DNA from: JBPCOB01 sp051000715
Lineage (GTDB): Bacteria; Actinomycetota; Actinomycetes; JALYNC01
Direction: 5' to 3'
NCBI GenBank assembly: GCA_051000715.1
Contig: JBPCOB010000021.1
Coordinates: 1 to 27,529 of the forward strand
DNA: 27,529 nt
Below the pieces are notes generated by a model. The model was not told where the DNA came from, made no database searches, and saw only the letters and a list, made by a program, of their open reading frames with translations. Both the position numbers and the translations under genes were made by a program. Within the stretch, counting starts at the first letter, position 1. Each line of letters opens with the position of its first letter. Below are positions 16,668 through 23,216 of the stretch, piece by piece.

Positions 16668-16838
16668 AGGGTCTTGTCGCTTCGGGCCCCGAGGACAGCG
16701 AGGCCCGTGACCGTTCCGCGGGCGTAGGCCTTCCGGATGGCAGAGCACGTGCACGCCGAACTTCGACCGAGTGAGAACCATACACGGGCCACGGGTCGGC
16801 GCGGAAACCTTCGCTTCGGGACACCGCAGAATGCCCGG

Positions 16839-17675
16839 ATGAGCATCCGCGTGGTCTACAGCGACCTCGACGGCACGATGGTCGGGCCCGGTGGCTCCTT
16901 CTTCCGCACCGAGGACCTGGCACTCACCCTGGAGCCCGCCCGCGCGCTGGTCGAGCTGCACGACGCCGGAATCGCCCTGGTGCTGGTCTCCGGCCGGACC
17001 CGGCCGCAGCTGCTCGAGGCGGGCCGGATCTTCGGCGCCGACGGCTTCATCGCCGAGCTCGGCGCGGTGATCGGGTGGGACGCGGGCCGCAGCTCGCAGC
17101 TGCTGGCGGGAGAGATGCCGGCGGCGTACGCCGGCACGCCGGTCGAGGTGATGGACTCCCTCGGCGTAGTCGAGCAGCTGCTCGAGAAGTACGCCGGCCG
17201 CCTCGAGTACCACTCACCCTGGCACCGCGGTCACGAGGTGGATGTCATGCTGCGCGGCCGGGTGGACGTGGCCGAGGCCGAGGGTTGGCTCGCCGGCCAG
17301 GGGGTGGGCTGGCTGCGGCTGCGCGACAACGGCGTCCTGCCGAGCCGCCGATCTCCCACCCTCGACCCGATGACCGGTCCGACCCACGTCTACCACCTGA
17401 TGCCGGCCGGGCTGTCCAAGGGCCGCGCCGTGGCCTGGGATCTCGCCCGGCGCGGGCTGGCCCCGGCCGACGCGCTGGCGATCGGCGACTCGGCCAGCGA
17501 TCTTGACATGGCGGCGCACGTGCGGACGCTGTGGCTCACCGCCAACGGGGCCCGTCACGGGGACATGCGCGAGCTCGTCCGCGTACGGGAGAACGTGCGG
17601 GTTGCGGACGCTGCGGTGGGGCTCGGCTGGACGCAGGCGGTCCGCTCCGCCGTGGCGGGCGCTGCCGGCGGCTGA
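16839..17675 (+). CDS. HAD-IIB family phosphatase (mannosylphosphoglycerate-phosphatase-like)
   Basis: 278-residue haloacid-dehalogenase hydrolase of subclass IIB. Motif I is YSDLDGTMV (nucleophile D9, acid/base D11). Motif II is VLVSGRTRPQ, and motifs III/IV are SKGRAVAWDLARRGL and AIGDSASDLDMA. The cap domain lies in between (about 85-190). The IIB class includes mannosyl-3-phosphoglycerate, sucrose-phosphate and trehalose-phosphate phosphatases, and it resembles the first in size. The start is the ATG at 16839; upstream sequence in frame is the divergent cspA promoter region. It faces the otsB gene, another HAD-IIB phosphatase, with 55 bases between the stops. The substrate is unknown; a sugar phosphate or phosphoglycerate sugar is the best guess. 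Confidence 0.82.
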   Translation: MSIRVVYSDLDGTMVGPGGSFFRTEDLALTLEPARALVELHDAGIALVLVSGRTRPQLLEAGRIFGADGFIAELGAVIGWDAGRSSQLLAGEMPAAYAGTPVEVMDSLGVVEQLLEKYAGRLEYHSPWHRGHEVDVMLRGRVDVAEAEGWLAGQGVGWLRLRDNGVLPSRRSPTLDPMTGPTHVYHLMPAGLSKGRAVAWDLARRGLAPADALAIGDSASDLDMAAHVRTLWLTANGARHGDMRELVRVRENVRVADAAVGLGWTQAVRSAVAGAAGG

Positions 17676-17730
17676 GGTCCGGCCCGAACGGGAAGCGGGG
17701 GCTTCGAGAAGGTGGCCCCAGGGACGACCG

Positions 17731-18567
17731 TCAGCCGCTGCCGATCGCTGCGGTGAGCCCGGTGAGCAGGGCCACCACCCCGGCCGGCCCGTCGACGACG
17801 ATGTCGGCCCGCTCGCGTAGCCCGTGGACCTCCGGCGAGTCGCTGCACACGGTCACGCCCGGCACACCGGCGGCCCGGAGCTGCTCGACGGCGTCGTACG
17901 CCGGCAGGTCGCCCACGTCGTCGCCTGCGAACAGCACCGCCCTGGCGTCCTGCTCGTGCACGAACCCGGTGAGCGCCCGGCCCTTGTCCACGCCGGGCGG
18001 GCGCAGCTCGACGACGAGCCGGCCGGGCGCCGCCTCCAGGCCTGCCTCCTCGGCCAGCGAGGCGAGCGGTGCCCGGAGTCGCTCCAGGGCCACGGCGGGC
18101 TCGGGTAGCCGACGGGTGTGGACGACCAGCGCCTGCCCCTTGTCCTCGATGGCGAGCTCCGGTGGTACGCCGGCCAGGCCGAGCAGCGCCGGCAGCCGCG
18201 CCCGTGCCAGCGCGATGCCGGACGGCGGACCGGGCATGGTGGTCTCCTCGCTGAAGGCGTCGTAGCGCTCGAGCCCGTACTGCCCGAGGATCACCAGCCG
18301 GTCCAGGCCGGCCGCGCCGCGCATCCCCCCGAGGTCGAGCACGTCCCCGACCGGACGGCCGGTGATGACCGCGACCGCCCCGATCACGCCAGCCAGCCGG
18401 CCCAACGTGGCCACCGCGTCCGGATGTGGGACCGCCTCGGCCGGTTCGTCCACGATGGGAGCGAGCGTGCCGTCGTAGTCGACGGCCACGACGGCGCGGG
18501 CCGGCTCGGCCAGGATTGCGGCCAGCCCCGCGGCCCCGGCAGCCGTCGAGGGCTCGGGCAGGCGCAC
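17731..18567 (-). CDS. otsB: Trehalose-6-phosphate phosphatase
   Basis: 278-residue HAD-IIB phosphatase that dephosphorylates trehalose-6-phosphate in the OtsA-OtsB pathway. The nucleophile motif is VDYDGTLAPI (D30, D32), followed by AVITGRP, LGQYGLERY (the trehalose-phosphatase GxYGLE signature), KGQALVVHTR, VVELRPPGVDKGRAL (catalytic Lys) and FAGDDVGDLPAYD. All catalytic elements are intact. It begins at a GTG without an obvious Shine-Dalgarno sequence; a TACGTT -10-like hexamer ends 7 bases upstream, so the transcript may be leaderless. No otsA lies in the window. Confidence 0.93.
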   Translation of the reverse strand: MRLPEPSTAAGAAGLAAILAEPARAVVAVDYDGTLAPIVDEPAEAVPHPDAVATLGRLAGVIGAVAVITGRPVGDVLDLGGMRGAAGLDRLVILGQYGLERYDAFSEETTMPGPPSGIALARARLPALLGLAGVPPELAIEDKGQALVVHTRRLPEPAVALERLRAPLASLAEEAGLEAAPGRLVVELRPPGVDKGRALTGFVHEQDARAVLFAGDDVGDLPAYDAVEQLRAAGVPGVTVCSDSPEVHGLRERADIVVDGPAGVVALLTGLTAAIGSG

Positions 18568-18648
18568 GGGGTCAAACGTATCGAGTGTCGGAAAAACAGG
18601 CCTGGCCGGGCGACCGAGGTTCCGTGCGCGGCGCCGGCGGGCAGGCAG

Positions 18649-19305
18649 CTACGTCCGGTACTCCCTGGTGACCACGACGGTCAGGCCGCTTCCCGGCAAC
18701 CCCGGCGGCCGGGGGAGCACCCGGCGGATGGCCGGGAACCGGGCCGCGAACAGCCGGGCCGTCACCTCTTCACCGAAGGGGTAGTACACGGTCGTGACGG
18801 GTGTGCGGCCGCGAAGGTTGCCGGTCCCCCCGACGGGCCAACCGCCGGCCCGGAAGACCGCCGCGGCGCGGGCCGCCAGCCCCTTGATCCGGGAGTTGTT
18901 CAGGACGAGCACCGGCACCCGCGCCGGAGTTGGCGATGTCGTCGCAGGACTGTGGATAGCCGTCGGAGGTGGCGAGGTGGTGCGGACTCCGCTCCCCCCC
19001 GGTGTTCCCGGGGCCGGCGAGGTCGTGCCGGCCGCGGTCGGCCCCGGTGTGCGCGCGGCCGGCGAGGTCGTGCCGGTCGCGGTCGGCCCCGGTGTATGTG
19101 GAGACGGCTTGCCGAAGAGGAGCGACAGTACGGCGACCAGCGCGGCTACGACCGCTACCGCCAGCAGTGACTCCAGCGCTTCGCGGTGCCAGCCCCTTTT
19201 GGCCCGGCGGACGAGCGGCAGTGTCGCCCTATCGACGCGTGGCGCCCGGGCCGGCTGCCAGTCCGGCGGCGGACCGGCCCGGCGCCGGCGCTGGGGCGGC
19301 GTCAC
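18649..19305 (-). CDS. LytR C-terminal (LytR_C) domain membrane protein
   Basis: 218-residue bitopic envelope protein. The order is a basic cytosolic lead (1-42), one transmembrane helix (about 46-64, LLAVAVVAALVAVLSLLFG), and a Pro/Thr/Ser-rich stalk (67-128) made of 15-residue repeats. The LytR_C domain (about 130-216) follows: PVLVLNNSRIKGLAARAAAVFRAGGWPV, TTVYYPFGEEVTARLFAARFP, and LTVVVTREYRT. The LytR_C domain is found on LCP wall-ligase proteins, but no LCP catalytic domain is present here. I start at the GTG at 19305; the open frame extends further but overlaps the DUF3263 gene. It lies 14 bases downstream of DUF3263, a pairing I recall from other actinomycetes. Exact role in the envelope is unknown. 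Confidence 0.83.
   Translation of the reverse strand: MTPPQRRRRAGPPPDWQPARAPRVDRATLPLVRRAKRGWHREALESLLAVAVVAALVAVLSLLFGKPSPHTPGPTATGTTSPAARTPGPTAAGTTSPAPGTPGGSGVRTTSPPPTAIHSPATTSPTPARVPVLVLNNSRIKGLAARAAAVFRAGGWPVGGTGNLRGRTPVTTVYYPFGEEVTARLFAARFPAIRRVLPRPPGLPGSGLTVVVTREYRT
19001..19090. repeat. 45-bp tandem repeat, two copies, in the LytR_C stalk
   Basis: Two adjacent 45-base units (19001-19045 and 19046-19090) differ at a handful of positions and encode PGPTAxGTTSPAxxT-type 15-residue stalk repeats. A third, decayed copy precedes them. Such in-frame repeats can change number by slippage and so change stalk length. Confidence 0.75.
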
Positions 19306-19319
19306 GCGAGCCGCCCGGG

Positions 19320-19613
19320 TCAGGTCTCGAGACCGAGCCGGCGGGCCGACCGGGCCCGTTGCCGAGTGGCCCGCAGCCGGCGTAGGCGCTTGACCAGCAT
19401 GGGGTCGACGGCCAGCGACTCTGGACGGTCGATCAGCGCGTTCAGCACCTGGTAGTACCGAGTGGCCGACATGTCGAACAACTCCCGGATCGCCGTCTCC
19501 TTCGCGCCGGCGTACCTCCACCACTGCCGTTCGAAGCCGAGGATGTCCCGCTCGCGTTCGGTCAGCTCAGCGCCGGGGGCCAAGCCGGTGGCAGGGGCGT
19601 TGGCGGCGTCCAT
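19320..19613 (-). CDS. DUF3263 HTH-like protein
   Basis: 97-residue actinobacterial protein. After a short lead, LTERERDILGFERQWWRYAGAKETAIRELFDMSATRYYQVLNALIDRPE forms a compact helical domain that looks like a helix-turn-helix (ETAIRELFDMSATRYYQVLNALI). It is followed by a very basic helix, RLRRLRATRQRARSARR, both fitting a small DNA-binding protein. Start choice: GGAGG (19620-19624) is 6 bases from the ATG at 19613 but directly abuts the alternative ATG at 19619, so the inner ATG is preferred. It is transcribed with the LytR_C gene. A near-perfect palindrome lies 29 bases upstream and is a candidate autoregulatory site. Function unproven. Confidence 0.87.
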   Translation of the reverse strand: MDAANAPATGLAPGAELTERERDILGFERQWWRYAGAKETAIRELFDMSATRYYQVLNALIDRPESLAVDPMLVKRLRRLRATRQRARSARRLGLET

Positions 19614-19641
19614 GCGCATCCTCCGTAGTGCGGCCGGGCTG

Positions 19642-19661
19642 GAATGACAACGGTGTCATTC
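19642..19661. promoter_or_regulatory. Palindromic operator-like site upstream of DUF3263
   Basis: Perfect inverted repeat GAATGACA-N4-TGTCATTC. On the minus strand its TTGTCA half could be a -35 for DUF3263, with TACGGA 17 bases on. A dimeric regulator bound here would cover that promoter, and the site also lies between the DUF3263 and vWA-like genes. Confidence 0.55.
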
Positions 19662-19806
19662 TGGCATGCGGATGCCACTTGGCTGCGCAACGCGCGCCGT
19701 CGCCACGGCCGCCCCGGTTGGAGCCGTCCGGCCACACCCAGCGGTACGGCGCATGACGACCGGGGGCGACGGGAGAGACAATCCGCAGGGAACCAGGAAG
19801 GTCTCG

Positions 19807-20853
19807 ATGCCGAGGTCGCGTCGAAAGCCGGTGCGTAGACGCGCCCTGTCGGCGGGCGCCGCGGTCGTGATCGCGGGCTCGCTAGCTGCCGGATCTGCCG
19901 GAGCCCAGGAGGATGACTACCCGCGAGTGCTCCGGATCGACGCCAGCCAGCCTCCGCAGGTCGAGCTCGAGGCGATCGTGCCGCCCCTGCTCGCAAGGCA
20001 GACACTGCCCGCCTCGGCCTTCCAGGTCACCGAGAACGGTCGACCGCTGCGCGTTGACTTCGTCACCCGGCAAGCGCCCGCCAACCTGCGCGTCATCCTG
20101 GTCCTGGACACCGCCGTAGCCCCGGAGGTCCTCATCGCAGAGCAGGGCGCGGCCCGTGAGTTCGCCTTCCGGCTACCTGCTCAGGCAGAGGTCGGCGTCG
20201 TGGCAGCCGATCCGGAACCGGATGTGGCGGCTGCGCTGGACACCGACCGTGGCGCCGCTATCCGCGCCATGGTGAGCCTGAAGGCGCAGCGGGCTACGTC
20301 CACCAACGACGTCACCTCCGCTCTAGGTCTGGCGCTGACCCAGCTACCCCCCGGACCCGGCCTGAACGTGGTGGTCGCCGTCGACAGCCGACCGGTCGCC
20401 ACGGCGATACCGGCCGCGGTGTCGCGGGCCGTCAAGACCACCCGGGCGACGATCTACCCGATCGCCCTGCAGCAGCCGCCCTTGGGCTACCTCGGCGACT
20501 TGCCCGCCGGCAGCGGCGGCCGGGTGGTGGCGATCGACGACCCCGGCGGGCTGCTCTCGGCGTACGACGTCGTGGCCAACGAGCTGCAGGGCCGCTATCG
20601 GGTCGGATTCGCGACGACGGCCAGCGGAAGCCACACCGCCGAACTGACCGTCCGCTCCGCCGGCGTGCAGGCAACCACCGCCTTCGTCTTCAACTCTGGC
20701 GTGGCGACGACGCCGGACAGCAACCGGGCGGCTGGCGGGTCCGACCCCAGCACCCGTAACCGCAGCGGGATCAAGGTCACCCGCGTGCTCGCCGGCCTGC
20801 TGGTCTTCACCCTTCTGGTGATACTGACATGGCGGCTAGCGCACCGGAGCTGA
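19807..20853 (+). CDS. Secreted, membrane-anchored vWA-like protein lacking MIDAS
   Basis: 348-residue envelope protein. It has a signal sequence (RRKPVRRRALSAGAAVVIAGSLAAGSAGA, predicted cut near residue 33), an exported domain, and a C-terminal transmembrane helix (about 327-343, LAGLLVFTLLVILTW) with a short RLAHRS tail. The central part reads like a von Willebrand A fold: LRVILVLDTAVAPEV, then EFAFRLPAQAEVGVVAADP, DVTSALGLALTQLPPGPGLNVVVAVDSRP, TTRATIYPIAL and LSAYDVVANELQGRYRVGF. The metal site DxSxS is replaced by DTAVA (D101), so metal binding is unlikely. Start: the ATG at 19807 follows AGGAAGG by 5 bases and gives a proper signal peptide. Its TGA stop abuts the sortase stop on the other strand. 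Partner unknown. Confidence 0.75.
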   Translation: MPRSRRKPVRRRALSAGAAVVIAGSLAAGSAGAQEDDYPRVLRIDASQPPQVELEAIVPPLLARQTLPASAFQVTENGRPLRVDFVTRQAPANLRVILVLDTAVAPEVLIAEQGAAREFAFRLPAQAEVGVVAADPEPDVAAALDTDRGAAIRAMVSLKAQRATSTNDVTSALGLALTQLPPGPGLNVVVAVDSRPVATAIPAAVSRAVKTTRATIYPIALQQPPLGYLGDLPAGSGGRVVAIDDPGGLLSAYDVVANELQGRYRVGFATTASGSHTAELTVRSAGVQATTAFVFNSGVATTPDSNRAAGGSDPSTRNRSGIKVTRVLAGLLVFTLLVILTWRLAHRS

Positions 20854-21507
20854 TCATCGGGTCGGAACCGCGTACACCAGGATGTTGTCCCGGTAGGAGC
20901 GACGGCCCCGGTCAAAGCTGCCGCCGCAGGTCACCAGGACGAGCTGGGGCGGCCCGCTGGCCCTCGTCAGGTCCGCCACGGGCAGCCGCGGCTTGGCGAC
21001 CATGCGCCGGGCCACCACGGTGAAGCTGGAAACGGTGCCGTCCCGGTGGACGACCTGAAGCACCGCACCCGGTGTCAGCCGGTCGAGGCGGAAGAAGACG
21101 CCGGGCCGATGGGCGTGGTCGACGTGGGCGGCGATCAGCGCGGTGCCCACGTCGCCGGGAACGGCGCCGGCCCCGTACCAGCCGACGCGGCGCAGGTCGT
21201 CGGGCACCGCCAGCTGACCGTCTGCTGCCAGCCCGACGCCGAGAACCGGAGCGTCGATGCCGAGGAGGGGGACCCGTAGGGCGACCGGCAGCCGGCCGGT
21301 GGCGGCGGCGAGGTCACCCAGCTTGGCCGAGTGGGTAGCCACCAGGTCACGCGCCGGCGCGGCGCTGCCGGCAGCCGGCGATGGCAGCGAGGCCGACCCC
21401 GGAACCACCCCGATGTCAGGCGCAGCAGCCCGGCCGCCTTGCAATGCGCAGCCGGTCGCGCCGGCGGCAAGGGCCAGCGCGACGGCGACTCGCACCGAAC
21501 GGATCAC
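20854..21507 (-). CDS. Class F sortase
   Basis: 217-residue transpeptidase that cuts a C-terminal sorting signal and attaches the protein to an envelope amine. The N-terminal hydrophobic stretch ends with ALAAGATGC (C20), so it could be a lipoprotein, although the lipobox is imperfect. The sortase core holds His128 in ALIAAHVDH, Cys194 in LVLVTCGGSF and Arg206 in SYRDNILVYA, the catalytic trio. VGWYGAGAVPGDVGTALI and FFRLDRLTPGAVLQVV are typical of actinobacterial class F. The GTG start overlaps the DUF4397 stop (GTGA), so the substrate-like protein and the sortase are translationally coupled. Its stop abuts that of the vWA-like gene with no gap. Confidence 0.9.
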   Translation of the reverse strand: MIRSVRVAVALALAAGATGCALQGGRAAAPDIGVVPGSASLPSPAAGSAAPARDLVATHSAKLGDLAAATGRLPVALRVPLLGIDAPVLGVGLAADGQLAVPDDLRRVGWYGAGAVPGDVGTALIAAHVDHAHRPGVFFRLDRLTPGAVLQVVHRDGTVSSFTVVARRMVAKPRLPVADLTRASGPPQLVLVTCGGSFDRGRRSYRDNILVYAVPTR

Positions 21508-22295
21508 CCGCGACGGCGGGCGCGCAGCAGCAGCACCGGGAGCAGCAGGACGATGCCCATCACCAGCGCGACGCCGGACCACGGGATCGAGGCCCCGGTT
21601 GCGGCCAACCCATCGGTGCCGGTCGGTACGCCGGCCAGAGCGCGGGTGTCGCTGATCCGGACCAGCCAGGTGAGCGTGTTCTCAGGAACGGAGCCGATCA
21701 GGTACACCGTCGTGACCGTGCCAGCCCGCAACGGGAGGTCCTGGGGTGCCAGCACCGGTGCGCCGTCCATGCCAACCACGCCCAGGGAATGCTTGCCTGC
21801 GGCGAGGTCGGCGGTCGTCTGTCGCGATCCCCCCGACAGCGCGGCACCCAGCGAGTGACCGTCCAGGGTGGTCCGGACCATCGGTGCCGCCGCGATGTGG
21901 CGCACCACCAGGCGCGCCTTGCCGGCAGGCACGGCCGGCCCGCGCTCGTTGAACAGCGTGACCGACGGCTGGCCCGTGGCCCCGAGTCCGAGCGCGGCGC
22001 TGACCAGCCCACCGGCCGGTACCGTCACCGTCTTCTGCAGCACCGGAGCTGCGGACGGGTCGTTCGCGCGTCGTACCACCACCGAGTGGGTGCCGGCCGC
22101 CAGCTGCAGTGGATCAGTCGTCCGTTCGGGCTGGAACGCACTTAGCGCACGGCTGCCGTCCACATCGACGTTGGCCACCAGACCGCGTACGCCGTGCACG
22201 ATCACGACCTGACCGGTGGACGGCGCGGCAGCGAGTGCCGTGGCACCCGACGACATCGCTGCCACCAGGACCACCCCGGCCGTAAGAACTCGCAT
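21504..22295 (-). CDS. DUF4397 surface protein with LAATG sorting signal
   Basis: 263-residue secreted protein. A signal peptide (MRVLTAGVVLVAAMSSGATALAAA) is followed by two DUF4397-like beta-domains: VVIVHGVRGLVANVDVDG to about 125, and LVVRHIAAAPMVRTTLDG to about 215. These domains carry the family's AGTHSVVVR / AGKHSLGVV and AGTVTTVYLIG turns. The C-terminus is a complete cell-wall sorting signal: LAATG at 230-234, a hydrophobic helix (VALVMGIVLLLPVLLL) and RARRRG. It starts at an ATG with GGGAG upstream. The downstream sortase overlaps its stop, which makes this the obvious substrate. LAxTG-type signals are best known from class E sortases. A palindrome lies 37 bases upstream. Confidence 0.88.
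   Translation of the reverse strand: MRVLTAGVVLVAAMSSGATALAAAPSTGQVVIVHGVRGLVANVDVDGSRALSAFQPERTTDPLQLAAGTHSVVVRRANDPSAAPVLQKTVTVPAGGLVSAALGLGATGQPSVTLFNERGPAVPAGKARLVVRHIAAAPMVRTTLDGHSLGAALSGGSRQTTADLAAGKHSLGVVGMDGAPVLAPQDLPLRAGTVTTVYLIGSVPENTLTWLVRISDTRALAGVPTGTDGLAATGASIPWSGVALVMGIVLLLPVLLLRARRRG
21594..21608 (-). other. LAATG sorting motif codons
   Basis: Codons for Leu-Ala-Ala-Thr-Gly, followed by a hydrophobic segment and a positively charged tail. This is the sequence expected to be cleaved between Thr and Gly by a sortase, most likely the one encoded immediately downstream. Confidence 0.8.
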
Positions 22296-22331
22296 GATCG
22301 AAACTCCCTCGCGCTGCTGATCGCCATACGC

Positions 22332-22351
22332 ACAGTTGCCGTCTCAACTGT
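22332..22351. promoter_or_regulatory. Inverted repeat upstream of the DUF4397-sortase pair
   Basis: Perfect 7-bp inverted repeat ACAGTTG-N6-CAACTGT located 37 bases before the DUF4397 start codon, in a 143-base intergenic gap. Spacing and symmetry fit a dimeric regulator site; no known operator was recognised. Confidence 0.45.
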
Positions 22352-22438
22352 CTTCGCACGTGGACTGCCGGTTGGACGTTGATCCGGCCAATACTTCGTC
22401 CCGGAGGTCGCAGCCGGCACCGCCGACGCGCGAACGAG

Positions 22439-23095
22439 CTAGACGGCCCGACGCAGCATCGCCAGGGTGCCACCGACGGCGTGCCCGACGAGCAAGGCGA
22501 ACACGACGGTGCCGATGCCGACCTGCCCGCCGAGCACCGCGCCCACCGCCAGCGCACTGGCCTCGATCCCGAACCGCACCCAGCTGACCGGCCAACCGGT
22601 ACGCCGGTGCAGCCCGGTCATCCAGCCGTCCCGAGGACCTGCGCCGAGGTTCGCGGTGAGGTACAGCCCACTGGCGACGGCGATGCACGCCACCGCGGCC
22701 AGCACCTCGAGAAGACGCGGACCCATGCTCTGCGGGGCGGGCAGCAGCGGCAACATGACGTCGATGGCAACGGCCACCACGACGGCGTTGGCCAGCGTGC
22801 CGAATCCCGGCCGTTCCCGCAGCGGCACCCAGGCCAGCAGAACGGTCAGGCTGACCAACAGGGTCGCACCGCCGATGCTGAGCGGGCTGTGCCGGGAGAT
22901 TCCCTGGGCAAGCACGGTCCACGGGGAGTTCCCCAACCGTGCGTCGACGAGGCTGGCCTCGCCGGTGCCGAAGAGCCACAGGCCGATCAGCAGCACGACC
23001 AGCGTGACGGGCCGGGGCCGCCACGACGATCCGCTCGAGCTCCACGGCATGATCGGCACGGTACGGCGCTCAGGCTGCTTCTCCTCCGACGACAT
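22439..23095 (-). CDS. YczE/YyaS/YitT-family membrane protein
   Basis: 218-residue integral membrane protein of unknown function with about five hydrophobic helices: PVTLVVLLIGLWLFGTG, LSIGGATLLVSLTVLLAWVPL, TLANAVVVAVAIDVMLPLL, VLAAVACIAVASGLYLTANL and ALAVGAVLGGQVGIGTVVFALLVGHAVGG. The family signature GAGPRDGWMTGLHRRTGWPVSWVRFGIE is intact. The ATG at 23095 gives a 30-residue polar lead; a second ATG at 23050 (MPWSSSG) would give a more usual N-terminus, and no strong ribosome site decides between them. A hairpin terminator lies upstream, separating it from the BNR gene. In some bacteria relatives act in secretion or natural-product contexts, but nothing here assigns a role. Confidence 0.83.
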   Translation of the reverse strand: MSSEEKQPERRTVPIMPWSSSGSSWRPRPVTLVVLLIGLWLFGTGEASLVDARLGNSPWTVLAQGISRHSPLSIGGATLLVSLTVLLAWVPLRERPGFGTLANAVVVAVAIDVMLPLLPAPQSMGPRLLEVLAAVACIAVASGLYLTANLGAGPRDGWMTGLHRRTGWPVSWVRFGIEASALAVGAVLGGQVGIGTVVFALLVGHAVGGTLAMLRRAV

Positions 23096-23164
23096 GGTTG
23101 TTCGCCATCCTGCCGCAGCTCCGACGGCGGCGGTCGACCGGAATAGGGCTGCACCGCCGACGCC

Positions 23165-23200
23165 GAAAGGGCCGCCCCCTCGGGAGGGGACAGCTCTTTC
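23165..23200 (-). terminator. Hairpin terminator after the BNR-repeat gene
   Basis: A 17-bp stem (23165-23181 with 23184-23200) in which three positions are G-U-compatible and the rest pair perfectly. It begins GAAAG and closes on a small GGG-rich loop. It follows the stop of the BNR gene by about 17 bases and precedes the YczE-family start. Confidence 0.7.
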
Positions 23201-23216
23201 CTTTTCAGCGTTGGAT

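Noticed and set aside
16218..17213. N-terminal extension of the glycosyltransferase frame by over 300 residues
   Set aside because: The added sequence is cspA read in the wrong frame plus antisense of the HAD gene; a terminator hairpin lies inside it.
17676..17730. Terminator between the HAD and otsB genes
   Set aside because: Only a 5-bp GGGGC/GCCCC pairing with a 12-base loop is visible; too weak to call.
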